A stretch of DNA of 64,000 bases from Brachyhypopomus gauderio (Eukaryota > Chordata > Actinopteri > Gymnotiformes > Hypopomidae), in contig NW_027506904.1 of the NCBI RefSeq assembly GCF_052324685.1, forward strand, positions 799,501 through 863,500, written 5' to 3'. The stretch's first letter is position 1; each line of letters opens with the position of its first letter. The position numbers and the translations under genes were made by a program. The notes under the pieces were generated by a model that did no database searches, was not told the origin of the DNA, and saw nothing but the letters and a program-made list of their open reading frames with translations. Below, piece by piece: positions 9,624 through 20,932 of this stretch.

Positions 9624-10550
9624 ATGAACGTTATTCATTACATTCGTTTTCCCCTGAGACTGGAGTGATTGCTTCATTTTTGTTTGCACTCCCTCACCCA
9701 TCAACACAATCACATTTTATGAAGTCCATTTATGAAATTCACATACATATGGCAAATACTGGTCGTGAGTGTTTCTGTATCGTTTCATTGGCATTTTTCT
9801 ATTTCATTGTGGTCACTAAATTTTAAGGTTGTACACATCACATCATGCGTTTTTTTTTGAGCCGAGTCACAAGGGTCAAAAATCATTACAGTACAACAGT
9901 TCAATAAACAGTTATTTAATATATGTAGTGCATCATGCCTCTGCAGGATAGATACTGCAGGGTTACATATTTTAACATGATGAGAATAGGACTAACTTTT
10001 GTAGACAGGACACCAGTGAAGATGAAATTCATCGAGTTCTGTAAGAAAATAGAGCAGTTAGTAGCAGTAAAGAAAAACGAACATGAGGTTCTGCACAGTG
10101 TCCTTGCTGTACAAATTTCTGTAATTCATGTTACTCACTACACTAATGACCATAAGGAGTGAGAGTTAAATCCAAACCCTAAATATAAATACCCTCACTC
10201 CCTAGGGGTGCATAGACACTGGTCTGTCTGAGCCACATTTGACAAACCCCTCACAATGTACCATATAACCACCCACATACCAACTCCAAGCAGAAATGTT
10301 AGTTGCTGTGTTTAAAAGAAAATGGAAATATTTGAGCATTTTGTATGCTATATACAATCAGATTTCAGTCTGGCTAATAAGAGATGCAAAGTGTGAATTC
10401 ATTTGTTTAAAATCATATCAGGAAAAATGATCAACACAATTGGCATAATTGAACAGGAGAAAATGGAGTGAAAGTAGTCACTCTAGTGCAACAACCAACA
10501 AGTGGCGTCTTGAGCAGTGAAATTATACTTGGGTGATGAAAGAAACTCAC
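9624..10550. other. Lectin A 3' flank and last intron
   Basis: Conserved with B (30240-31535) and C (51120-52391). Homology is interrupted only by the hAT present at 30988 in B and 51867 in C; the unfilled site CTATATAC is at 10348-10355. The plus-strand open frame at 9935-10162 differs in frame between copies through small indels and is not treated as a gene. A candidate terminal lectin exon lies within 9900-10038. Confidence 0.75.
9900..10038 (-). other. Putative terminal 3'UTR exon of lectin A
   Basis: A strong acceptor (CTCTATTTTCTTACAG, then AA) lies on the minus strand at 10038 and an ATTAAA poly(A)-type signal at 9921-9916. Coding exon 11 ends in a lone T. Joining it to AA would create the stop codon TAA across the intron. 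A second acceptor at 10118 would also give TAA. The equivalents are 30672 (B) and 51549 (C). This is inference from splice consensus only. Confidence 0.4.
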
Positions 10551-13500
10551 AGATAATCCTGCAGGAATACCTAATGCTCAGGTACTTGTAGGTGCCGACA
10601 CAGGGGTCAGAGAAGACAGAGTTTGTGGCAGGGACCACACAACTGCTCTTGCCTTCACACCTGTGGAGATAAATAGCAGAATTCTAAAAACGGAATTAAG
10701 AACTACTTTTTGAAAAGCTAATTTTTTGCCTCTCCATTTAATACCATTTTTGTATTATCTTTCACTTGTGCTCTTCAGTCAGGGACTGAAATTGGCACTG
10801 TAGTGCAACTATTTTTAGATTTCTCTCCTAGAAATCAATAATGTAAAAGTAAAATACTTTGACTTCAGGGTAGACTCACCTATTTGTAACTTCAGCTAAT
10901 GTGTTGTTTCCATAACACTTAGTATTGGAGATTTGACTCCTGGGTCGCCCAGCAGAGCAGGTGGTGGAATCAGTTCTGCCAAAGTTAGCACTGAGGATAT
11001 CCAAAACACCGGCTTCTACAAATGAAGCAGTTTAGTACAACAGAAATGGTTACTGTGTCTACTGCACAGAAATCACTTCATATAAGCAGTGCTCAGAGAT
11101 CACGACTACTGAATAAATACTGGGTATGTTTGGAAATCATTCTCTCAAGTTTCCTTAAAATGTAAAAATTATCTATGTATCTGTAATTTCCAGACGTGTG
11201 GACTCGAGTCACATGACTTGGACTCTAGTCCGACTTCAGTCACTAAACTGATGACTTGTGACTTGACTTAGACTTTACCTTTACTCACTTTGAATCGGAC
11301 TTGAGCTTTAAGACTTGAAATCCTTATTTTAACATAAGTAATATAGAATCACATAACTGGATCATTTTGTATTAATGGTGCTGTAAAGTGTGAACTGCTC
11401 AGCTCAGTTTATCCGTAAACTACAGGTGAAGTTCTGCAGCCAATCGGAGAAGAGGGGGAGGGGGGTAGCAGCGTTGAATTTGTGCGGAGAGAACATGCTC
11501 CCAAAAATGATCCTGTTCAATTATAAAGATTATGCTGTTGTGAATAAAATAAGAACTGCAACATGCAAGACATGTGGAATTAGGATAAGAGATGGAGATG
11601 CAGCCACTTCAAACTGACATTTGAGGCTGCACAAACAAGAGTAAGTCTCTACTATGTATATTTAACAATGCTATAACGGTTAGCTAGCTAGCTGGGATGT
11701 GATAACTCAGGGGTCGAAAATTAACTGTTACAGGGGTCCACATGAGCAACTTGACGTGAGCGGTCCGCACCAACAATAATTCGATAGCAGGGGCGCGGGT
11801 GTAGGTGACGACGACAATTGCGAAGACATCTCACTCAAGCGAACCGAATAGCTCAAACGCCTAGTTAGTCTGACTAACTTAATATACTAATAATCAACTG
11901 CATCAATTGTGTTAAATATTGAAATTACATCTGGTGACTTGACTAGGACTTGAAGTTTAAGACTTGTTACTTGCTCACATGTCAATTTCTGACAACTACT
12001 TCAACTGTCATGGAGATCAGAAGTGCACCACACCCACCCAGTCACCTCTGGGACAACCAGTCACTGGCATTCCTAATTAAACAATCAGTTTACTTCAGTA
12101 CGTTGAAAAACCACCCACCAGAACAGTCATTAAACTCTTGCCCAAGTCACTCATACTAGATCAACCACACTGACTTCCGGTCATGTTTTGCATACAAAAA
12201 AACTGCTTTTGTTGAAAATCCCTGCATGGTCTTGCTTCTCCGTACTTAACTGGACCCCTCCCTTTGGGCCTGTGAATACGTAGTTCACGTTCACATATGT
12301 ACTTCCTGTGTGGTTGTACGTGTTCACACATCTTGTCAGTCTAATGTGTCAGGGCTTAAGAGTTGTGTATATATTGTGTGAGTATGCTCCGAGTATAGTC
12401 TTTGTGACTATGCGTTTGCCTTAGGTGTTGTATGTTGTGTTACATGCGCCATATTGGTTATAAGAATATAGCTACATGTTTATGGACCTAGTCCGCATCC
12501 TGCCTCATTCCTCGCACCATGACACCTACATTTACTTCTCAAAGTACAGTTGATTTAATACATGCATTAATATTTGACAATCAATTATCTGGATAATTTA
12601 TCTATTAATAGATTAATTTCTCTATTATATTTGACAATATCACCATTAAATGATATGTAGATTTGTAAAACTAAATTAAACCTAGACATCATAACTCAAT
12701 TTTCCTTGCTTTATAGTTGGAGTTAGTGGGGCAGTTACAGAACCTTGATTTTATGAGGGGATACTAAAAGGAGATTGTACAAACCACATTTCAGTGCAGC
12801 ATTACTGCCCTCGCAGGTCACACTGGTGTCTGCAGGACACATCACAGCAGATTGTAATCAACCAGATGTTTCTGTAAGGCATGCTACTGTAGATAATAGT
12901 ACAGAGGATTAGTTACTGTATGAAGGATTAATTACTTACAAACTGGGAGGCAACGATAGGAGACGGTGAGGTATTTGGAAATCCCAATACATGGATCATT
13001 GAAGATGGTGTATGAAGCATGTACAGTACAACTGGTTTTCCCATTACACCTGTGAGGTAAAGTGAGATGTTACCAAGAGCTCTTAAGAGCACTCGAGCAA
13101 CACAGCCTCAGATCAGAAAAACAATAAAATACAAAACATTACTCTGCAGCCACAAGAGAGAGTGTGTTGGAAGCATAGCAGTTGGTGTTAGCCAGGATGA
13201 AACTGGGCAGCCCAGTTGAGCAGGTTGTAGAATCTGTGCGCCCATAGTTAGCATTGATGATGTCAACCACATCATTCCCTGCACAGACACACAGTGAACA
13301 GTTTGGAGCATCGACCGTTTTGAAAGTATAATTGATCTGCAGTAGGTTTCGTATGGACGCACAATCAGTATTGACCAAATAAAGATGAAGGAGGGTGATC
13401 TCACCACAGTCCAATGTGCTGTAGCCATCCTCACATATTACAATGACACCTGGTGGAAAGTGACAAAAACTGCATCAGGACCTGGACGTCTACCACCCTG

Positions 13501-15353
13501 CAGAACTTCAGGATTAAGATGTCACTCCAATAAGTAGGATAATTATTCAATTAGGACAATGCATCAGGCGTGTAAGAATCAGAACTCTGCAGCACAGCAG
13601 GCGTTCAAAAGGTTTACAACAATATGGTAGATGTCAAACTTGGCAGACTATCTGCGTTATACTTACGGCCTTGCATACAGGTGAAAGTTGTGTTGTAGTA
13701 CTTGAACGTTCCCAAACACGGGTCTGTGCTGCCAAGCTTATCAGTCTTAAACTCACACTGTCTAAACCCATTGCACCTGTTTATTACAAAGGATATTAAA
13801 TGTCAGACGTGTTGGGTGATGGACTCTTACAGCTTGATCACTCTGTATGATGGAACAAAACTATCCAACATCAAAGGAATAGTAACAGTTTGATTACCAG
13901 TCTTTTGTTAGATTCAGATTTGTCTGGGGGTATTCCAATTATTCATCTAATTTTTGCCAAAGTCTCAAACCAGCATTCCATATTTTCTTCAGTAATATTC
14001 ATAAGAGGTATAGAAAAATAAAATACTTGCTATATGCCATGTATGTTTGTTGTACCTAGCAGAGATGATGGGAATATTCAAGGTACATGCGGTGTTCTGG
14101 GTTTCAGAAGCAGGACGACCAACACTACAAATGCTTTTATCTGTCCGGCCATATAATGCAGACGTCACATTTATTACTCCAGTGTCTGAAAGTGTGGATA
14201 CAAATGTGGAGTTTATTCTCTGCAATGCTGAGAGATTGACTAAATCCTTTAACAGTATGAACAGTCACATTGTCAAAATAATTCATAAATAAAATGCTCA
14301 TTGTACTGATAAGCAACCGTATTTATGTGTTCTACATTCTTTAATTATAGTTTACATTTACCACTGAAAGAGCGTACAAAATCCTATACATTTCTAGAAG
14401 GAAGTTAACATTGAAGTCCTTACATAAAAAATATGTATATGGTTCAGTTTGTTGCTGAGAATAACTTACCACAGCCGAGGTGCTGGACACTACCATAACA
14501 GGTTATTTCATTTTCTGAAAGAACCAACAACGATAGACGTGTACATTAATAAATGACACGGTAGGCCCGTCCACCACCTCAGGGGAGATGCCCACTCCTA
14601 CACACTCCAGCTCCTGTACACCCTGTAGTCACCCTCCTCCTATCATACACACCCGTAACCTCATCATCGCCTCCTCATTCCAGACAAGGATTGTGACAGT
14701 CGCGCGTTTTGCGCCTCTAGTAGTTATTTAGCGCCTTTTCCTTTCATTATAGTGTTGTGCTGTTCATGCCTCTTATGTGAATATGGACATTAAAGAACAC
14801 AGCCCAACCATCACATCCTGCCGTTTCTGCCACTTCAGCACAATAAAACTGTTAGAATTGTTAAGACAGACTAAAACCCTGCCATGATGGTTTCTAATTT
14901 TTTTTTTTATTAACATTTAAGCAGTAGTAAAATACAATATGCACATATATGCACTCATCTGATTATGTGCAGAAATTCATTGATGCAAATAAAGCATTGG
15001 TGCTTATTTTTTACCTGCATAAACAAGCAAGCCAGGAGCCATCAGCACTGACAAAAGAGAAAAACAGGCAGTCCTTAAACCTCTACAAATCAGTCCTTAA
15101 ACCTCTACAAATCAGTCCTTAAACCTCTACAAATCAGTCCTTGCATTCAATGCAAATCAGTGTTTTACTTGGACTAACATTTCATACTTGGAGTCCTGCA
15201 TTGTTTGCTGGAGTACGTCCTGCACTAAAATGTGCAAATAAATTTCAGCTTGGTTCTGATTACTGTTTCTCTTGTTGAGATGCAAGGGAAAAGGTTGAGC
15301 ATCAAACATGGTTAAAACTTACAAGAGAGTAGAGTGAGCTTCAGGACAAACAT
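10551..15353 (-). CDS. Rhamnose-binding lectin (three SUEL domains), copy A
   Basis: Secreted lectin expected to bind L-rhamnose or D-galactose on microbial or egg surfaces. Coding exons: 15353-15323, 15047-15015, 14514-14470, 14185-14056, 13776-13667, 13449-13405, 13278-13143, 13049-12940, 12829-12785, 11015-10880 and 10660-10551, all with AG/GT borders, totalling 931 nt. Exons 1-2 encode a signal peptide ([10 protein letters not shown]..., ending GLLVYA). Three SUEL domains of three exons each follow. Domain 1 has YGRTDKSIC and [10 protein letters not shown], domain 2 YGRTDSTTC and [10 protein letters not shown], domain 3 FGRTDSTTC and [10 protein letters not shown]. The family motifs are YGR, DPC and KYL, so domains 1 and 3 are slightly atypical. 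Intron phases repeat exactly in each domain. The stop is probably created by splicing. The large intron between exons 9 and 10 holds old transposons shared by all copies. Confidence 0.93.
11191..11983. mobile_element. Non-autonomous hAT in lectin A intron 9
   Basis: The element starts CAGACGTGTGGACTCGAGTC and ends near CTCACATGTC. An 8-bp GTAATTTC target is at 11183-11190, with its partner best preserved in unit B. It contains many GACTTG/CAAGTC direct motifs and a relic first transposase exon: minus-free plus reading at 11390-11617 ends in a BED-like zinc finger start ([17 protein letters not shown]). Present at the same site in B and C, so it predates the triplication. Confidence 0.75.
12271..12524 (+). 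repeat. Possible old solo LTR in lectin A intron 9
   Basis: A roughly 250-bp block starting TGTGAATACG and ending ACCATGACA, with a TATATATTG motif and, in unit B, an AATAAAG motif near its end. This layout resembles a short LTR. No target duplication is visible. It is shared by B (33286-33542) and C (56693-56948). Confidence 0.4.
15062..15140. repeat. 22-bp tandem repeat in lectin A intron 1
   Basis: The unit CAGTCCTTAAACCTCTACAAAT occurs three times and is followed by a diverged copy. Unit B has four copies (36089-36181) and unit C three (60144-60218), so the array has changed length since duplication. Confidence 0.9.
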
Positions 15354-15421
15354 TGTTCTGGGCTGGTGGTGTCAGAGATGCAAATGAATATCCACGTGTT
15401 GAATCCACTGGAGCCGAGCAG

Positions 15422-15429
15422 TATTTATA
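15422..15429 (-). promoter_or_regulatory. TATA box of lectin A
   Basis: TATAAATA on the minus strand, 69 bases upstream of the start codon, leaving room for a 5'UTR of about 40 bases. The same sequence stands at 36463-36470 (B) and 60501-60508 (C). Confidence 0.75.
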
Positions 15430-17800
15430 TGCTGTAAATCAGAAAACATTTCTCCAAGCATGAAAACACTTGGTAATTAACAAAGATTATTGTGGCATTG
15501 TTTTCTGTTCCAGGACATTGTGTAAATTTGGTATGGGTATAGTGCTGCATTTATTCTATTACATTATAGCAGACTGTTGACCCACTTGTTTTATTGTACA
15601 ACCCTGTTTCTAACTAATAAGCCTGTTGTCATAATCCATCAGGTACTCTGACCTAGGGACACAGGCAGTGCTACACATACACCAACATGGACTGCACCTG
15701 TAAAGCTCCCAATCTCCGGATTATGGAGATTATGCTCCAAGTGTGCTAGCTCACCACTTAATTATGTTGTACATTGATTAGCAAATTCAGCTAAAATACA
15801 GCTAATAGGAAAATTACATTTTTGGTGCACTGGGTCCCATCTGTGGACACTTTGCATGAATTGTATTCAAAGATGAAGGAATTGCATACAGCAAATGCAG
15901 ACATTGAATGCATGTTGGAGAAAATGCTGGACTGTTCATGAGAATGAAAAAGTGGTGCATAAATGGGATGAAATTCAAAAGGCAAGAACAGCTTATGAAA
16001 TTAACAGAATGAGCAAACTGGTTAATTTTCCTGCTTTTGAGCTGACAACACGTAATTCCTGAAGGCATAGTCTGAAATGAAGTTCAGTGTGTGCTCAAAT
16101 AGCCTGTTCTTTCAGGAGAAATTGATCTGGACACTTAAATTTGGCAATGGAGTTTCCTTACTCTCCAGCAGATCAATCAAGATTAACCTGGCCTCATCAC
16201 ATATGCCACATTGCCATAAAATCTTTGTTTAGTACTGTAAGAAATCAGAAAAAAAAATTTGTTTGTAACTGTATTCTTGAATTGATACAAATTGTTCAAA
16301 TTTTGTTCCTCTCTACATCATATCTACAAGTACTTGTTGAGCAGCATTTGAACCATCTGAGAGACTGTTTTCCAGTTATCAAGATAACTACAAAACATTA
16401 CTCAACTGACATTCATCCGAGATTTTTAAAAAGGTGTGTCACCATGGATGCAGCAGGAAGTGAGGGTAATGCAGTTACATTTTAATTGTCCATTAAAACA
16501 AACAAAAAAACTCACCAAAAGCAAAACTCACCTGAACCGCTGAGAAACAAAGGTTAGCAATCAGAGCATAATCTAGTCAGGCAAAAAGGTCAAAACTTCA
16601 CTCAGGGCTGGTATCAAGAATACTCAGTACAAAATGGCGGGACCTGTGAGGGTTTTAAAGAAGAGGGATCATATGCAGCAGGTGTGCGCAACTGATGAGG
16701 GGTGTGTCAATATGTGGGTGATTGAGAGTGAGGGAGTGACACTGCAGAGGTGTGTCGTTGTGTGGGTGTCTCCCCTGTGCTCGGAGGCCGGCCTTCCGTG
16801 ACAAAAGTGTATGTGGATTAAGCTAAAAAAAGTTTTGTTTTCTTTTTTAAAATAATGGGCATTAAAAATTGAACTTGAAAAATATTTTGTCTTTGGTAAA
16901 CACAGTAAAATGTGTAAGTGTTGCCAAAACAGAACAGGAGTAAAGACTCTGTATCAGAAGTAAAGAAAATGACTTACCTGCAAGACATATGCAGAATCTC
17001 AGGCTTATTAATGTAAACTATATATGTGCTTCTAGGTATTACCTTATTAATCACTGGACTGGTATTAGCAGACAAACTCTTGTTCTTCCTCTACGTTTGT
17101 AACCAAGTGTCTGTGTATGTTGTTGAGTAGTACTGTTCAGAAGTAACATCAAGTGTCATGTGATATGATACAATGTTCTGTTTTTGTTGATGAAATCTCA
17201 AAATTTTAATAAAACGTGTAAAAGCCTTAATGTAGTACAGTACCTGTGGAATACATTGGCTCCGCCCCCATCAATCATTCATTACCGTAGTTTTCCCTTC
17301 CCCTATCCTGGTCCAGCCTTTCTTTTCTTATGTGTAATCTGTTTCACTTGTGTCCTGTCCCTACCTTCGTTTGTCAGGTATCTAGACCCATTGTCTTTTC
17401 TCAGTTACTGTCTGGTTTTTTTTTTTATGGCGGTCCCCCCGTGTTTCTCCGCTACCCTGAATTTATTTAGCCTGCTATCGCCTCTCGTCTTGTAGTTTCT
17501 GTTCCTGTCATCTTTCTCCCTTTTTCCGTAGTAAACTTGACATTCTCTCGCTCTGGTTATGCTATTCTTGGTGTGTCTAATTATCTCTATGCGTGTGTAG
17601 TAGTTAGGGTTTTGTGTTCGCTTGTATCAGTTGTTCATTCGTTAAGTAGGCTAAAATTAAATGTGGGTTTCACATGGTTCTGATTGAACTGAAAGTGGCC
17701 CTAATCTTAAAGTCAAAGGTCTGGTGGGCCCTGTTCCTGTCGTTGTTCTAAATATTGAGGCCCCTTTCTCTCATATTTATTGACTTATATATGATGTATG
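15430..17800. other. Conserved upstream flank of lectin A
   Basis: About 2.4 kb that aligns with 36471-38815 (B) and 60509-62871 (C), differing mainly by small indels. It includes a block at about 16487-16803 with TGTCC...TGACA ends that resembles an old LTR, and pyrimidine-rich sequence from 17262. The short open frames here (near 15.8-16.5 kb) change frame between copies. No gene is supported. It probably contains the lectin promoter proximal to 15430. Confidence 0.7.
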
Positions 17801-18278
17801 TGTCATGCCCACTAGGCTGATGTCAAGATCTTTAAATTTAGTTTAGATCTCTCAGAGACACACAACACACCAACTGAGTATCACTTGATTTTATTAAGGG
17901 AATTTCACAGAGACCCCGTGTGAAATAATATGCCTAAGAAAAAGGGAAATGCATCACTAACAAGGAGAAAGGGTTTGGAGATTTCACAAGCCAACTGGAT
18001 CCACGCGAGAGGGAAAACAGTAGCAAATCAGACTTTCCTTTATTTTACTTGCTCAGCGTGTTGACTCAACGTTGCGATTTTCCCAGGGAATCCTGCACTC
18101 CCATCCCGCCGATTCTGGTAGTCCTGTCAAACCTACTACCATCGCCGTTTAAAAAGAAGTCCTAGTCCAATCAGCACCTAATTGTTGTACAACAAACACC
18201 TGCAAACCACCGCACAACCCTTGCATAAATAAAGCAAACCAATCATTTCACCCAACAAATCACAACCCACTCCCGAAA
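17801..18278. mobile_element. 478-bp insertion shared by A and C, absent in B
   Basis: The block starts TGTCATGCCCACTAGG and ends CACTCCCGAAA, bounded by TATG on both sides (17797-17800 and 18279-18282). Unit B has the uninterrupted site near 38815. Copy C (62872-63349) has the same length. It could be an LTR-like insertion with a 4-bp duplication or, less likely, a precise deletion in B. Family unknown. Confidence 0.65.
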
Positions 18279-19290
18279 TATGCAAATATATAGGGACCTA
18301 GTCTTGCATTAACAAACTTGCATATATAGGTGTGGTGACCTAAAGCTCAGTGGCGGAGCTAGACTTTTATCCTTGGGGTGGCCAGAGGGTGGCCAAAGCT
18401 ATTTTAGGGGGTCCATAGACTATGACAATGTATATTTAAGAAAAGCATTCAATTGCAATCAAAATATAATTTTCATGTACATCTTAAGCATGCAGGAGAT
18501 CAGATTTGTGTATGAAATTTGCAGTTTTTTAACAATGTGCAAAATGTACAACATGTAAAAGTAAAAACACAGATGTGCTACTTCTGGCATATCTTACAAT
18601 CCAGATTATTACGAAATAGGAAAGCTGCTTTCAGCATTCCCTCGATCAGTGAGTGACTGTCTTTGAAATAATTAATTGCACTTGAGTACATATTTTTAGT
18701 AACTTACATCGGTTACACAAACTTAAGTCGGGGCAAAACCACTGTAGATGTAATGTGTAGTATAATATTATTTTTCCTAGAAAAGTGTCTTTTTACTATT
18801 TATCCCTTATATGGTCCAAGGGTCTGTGGGACCCATTTTTAAAAAATCAGCTTAAAAAAATTCTACAATTTTTTTTTTTCAAACTGAGATTCATTGGTCC
18901 TTGGCTCATTTTCCGTGAGCGACATAAATCAGAAAATATTTTCAATGACCACCCCCCCCCCCCCCCCCCCGTACCCCCCCCCCCCCCCCCCTTCACATTT
19001 GTATTACATACAGGGGCCAGGGTCCACTGGGCCCTGGGCTAGTCAAAGTGGGCAATCAACATTGGGTTGGGTAGTTGATAGTCGTTTGTATGACTTTAAA
19101 GGATATACAAACAAAGGACAGAGGAGTTTGGCATGCAAAGGTGAGCAACCATCAACACTTTTGATGGTTGTCACATCAGTGGTTGATTGCATATTGTCAG
19201 ACAGCAGACGAAGAATCTATAGAGACAAAGGGGTGAGATCTGAAAGAAGCATCTTTTCTCTCAGCCCTCATTATCCCTCCCTCCTCTCTG

Positions 19291-19291
19291 G

Positions 19292-19344
<53 letters not shown>

Positions 19345-19347
19345 TGT
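19291..19347 (+). repeat. (TG)n microsatellite
   Basis: A dinucleotide TG run, interrupted once by an A near 19339. It creates long false open frames on both strands. Confidence 0.97.
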
Positions 19348-19399
19348 TTCATCCAATCATGGGGACATGATGCTATAAATGCTAAAAATGCTATAAAAG

Positions 19400-19613
19400 A
19401 TGGCAAAGTGATTCTCAGTTCAGACTGCCTTACAGCTGATATTGGAAGAGACAGAGGATTTTGATGGTGATTCAGAAGAAGAAATTTCAGGATCACATTT
19501 CTGAAATATCAGAGTCTGATACTGATAATGAAAAGGAGGATGAGCAGCAGCCAGCTCCGTTAGCACCAGCCCGTGAGCAGCTAGCCATAGGACCAGCCTG
19601 TCAGCCAGCATGA
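19400..19613 (+). pseudogene. PiggyBac-like transposase N-terminal relic
   Basis: From an ATG at 19400 the sequence reads MAK, a stop, then FSVQTALQLILEETEDFDGD and SEEEISGSHF. After a frame change come SESDTDNEKEDEQQPAPLAP and a stop. A short hydrophobic helix followed by an acidic serine-rich stretch is the usual N-terminus of fish piggyBac (PGBD4-like) transposases. An in-frame stop and a frameshift show decay. The catalytic part is absent. A piggyBac-like end might lie near 18797 (CCCTTATATGG), but its partner is unclear. Confidence 0.5.
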
Positions 19614-19975
19614 TTTATGATTCATTTCCTTATTGTGTTACATTTTAATAAAAAAGTAACTAATAAATAAATGAGAGCAAACTAATTTAACATATGTATT
19701 GTTTATTTTACTTGCAATTGGGCTAAATCTGCTGATTATTTTAACAAAAAATGCAATGGGTCCACCACACTCAGCTGGACCCCAAGAATGTAGACCACGC
19801 CTGGATCTCATCAGGGTTATTTATTTACAATACGTAAAATTATAATATAATTCTTTTATTAATATTACCCGCACCTACAAAGTTAAAAAAAAAAAAAAAA
19901 AAGGAAAATGTTTTATAAGCTACACCAGGCTAAAAGCCACATATATCTACTGAACTGAACACATTTAACTGAACT

Positions 19976-20089
19976 GGGGTGAGTTTCCCAAAACGTTCTT
20001 AGCGCTAAGTACTTCGTAACCTCGTATGAAATGTACGAGGTTATTAAGTAGCCTACTTAGCACTAAGAACGTTTTGGGAAACTGACCCC
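19976..20089. mobile_element. Fold-back MITE
   Basis: Near-perfect inverted arms of about 50 bases meet in GTATGAAATGTAC. The outer part is GGGGTGAGTTTCCCAAAACG and the right arm mirrors it. Copy C keeps only the right arm (about 63484-63532) because the hAT interior is deleted there. Confidence 0.85.
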
Positions 20090-20932
20090 TGATCAGTTTC
20101 TGAACGGTGCCTGTAGCATTTCACGTGTCAAATTCCGACAACCCTCGTTTATCCGCATAAAGACGCTACAGATGATATTGTCGATTTACGTTTGTATGCA
20201 TAAATAAGAGCTAGACTTTAATTATCCATCACAGCAAACGGCACGGAATTATCTATATCCAAAGCCACACTGGCTCAAGGGTGTTTATTATTTTAAATAA
20301 AATACACACTGGCTATACCGAAGTTCACCTCTGACCACAACATTGCAGTATTACAGCAGTATTATGTCTAAATATCTAGTTAGAACAAAACTAGAGTTCT
20401 CAATGAACTAAGTTAAAATCACTGTAACTCCGGAATATCATCTGTAGTGTTTTTATGCGTGTGCAAACGATGGGAGTAGGAATTGGGCACAACGCTCGTT
20501 TGAAAAAATTTCTCCGTCGTGCCAGCCGCTTGCATGTGTTAAATGAAATTGAGTATTATTACCGATTACAAAACGCAACAGGCTCTCAACAAGATGTGTG
20601 ATGCGGTGACATGTCAGTCATCTGGGGGGGCACTTGGGGTGGCCAATCAGAATTCAGGGGGGTCCAGTGCCCCCCCGGCCCCTGCTTTGGCTCTGCCTAT
20701 GCTAAAGCTCTGGAGAGAAAGATTCACATTGGCCCGAGACCTCTCTCAAGCAAACCTAGGGTGCTTGGTTTGATGCTGTTCTTTTTGTAGTAAACTTACT
20801 ACTAACGACTAAGACCGTGTCAGCAGAGACTTCTTCATTAATCACAGCACTGCTACAGAGACAAGACACAAAATCCAAACAAATGTAGAGCAAAGCAAAC
20901 TCACATCTGGCCAATCACAAAACATCTCGGAT

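Larger units (their letters stand above)
18348..20701. mobile_element. Large hAT element, unit A
   Basis: A 2354-bp insertion with 8-bp duplications CTAAAGCT (18340-18347, 20702-20709). Ends are CAGTGGCGGAGCTAG and the inverse of CATAGGCAGAGCCAAAG. Unit B is empty (near 38877). Unit C has the same insertion from 63419. Inside are poly-C runs (18953-18990), a (TG)n run, a piggyBac-like relic, and a fold-back element. No hAT transposase reading was seen. Confidence 0.85.

Noticed and set aside
9935..10162. Plus-strand frame starting MPLQDRYCRV in all three units
   Set aside because: Small indels change its frame and end between copies; more likely the lectin 3'UTR exon on the other strand.
10551..10620. 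Lectin C-terminal extension by reading through the last donor
   Set aside because: The three copies diverge completely after the donor and the donor is a strong consensus, so splicing is more likely.
13702..14292. Plus-strand open frames (63 and 81 codons) conserved in A, B and C
   Set aside because: They are antisense to lectin exons 4 and 5, and their conservation follows from the duplication.
18894..19496. Long frames across poly-C and (TG)n runs
   Set aside because: Low-complexity artefacts inside a hAT element.
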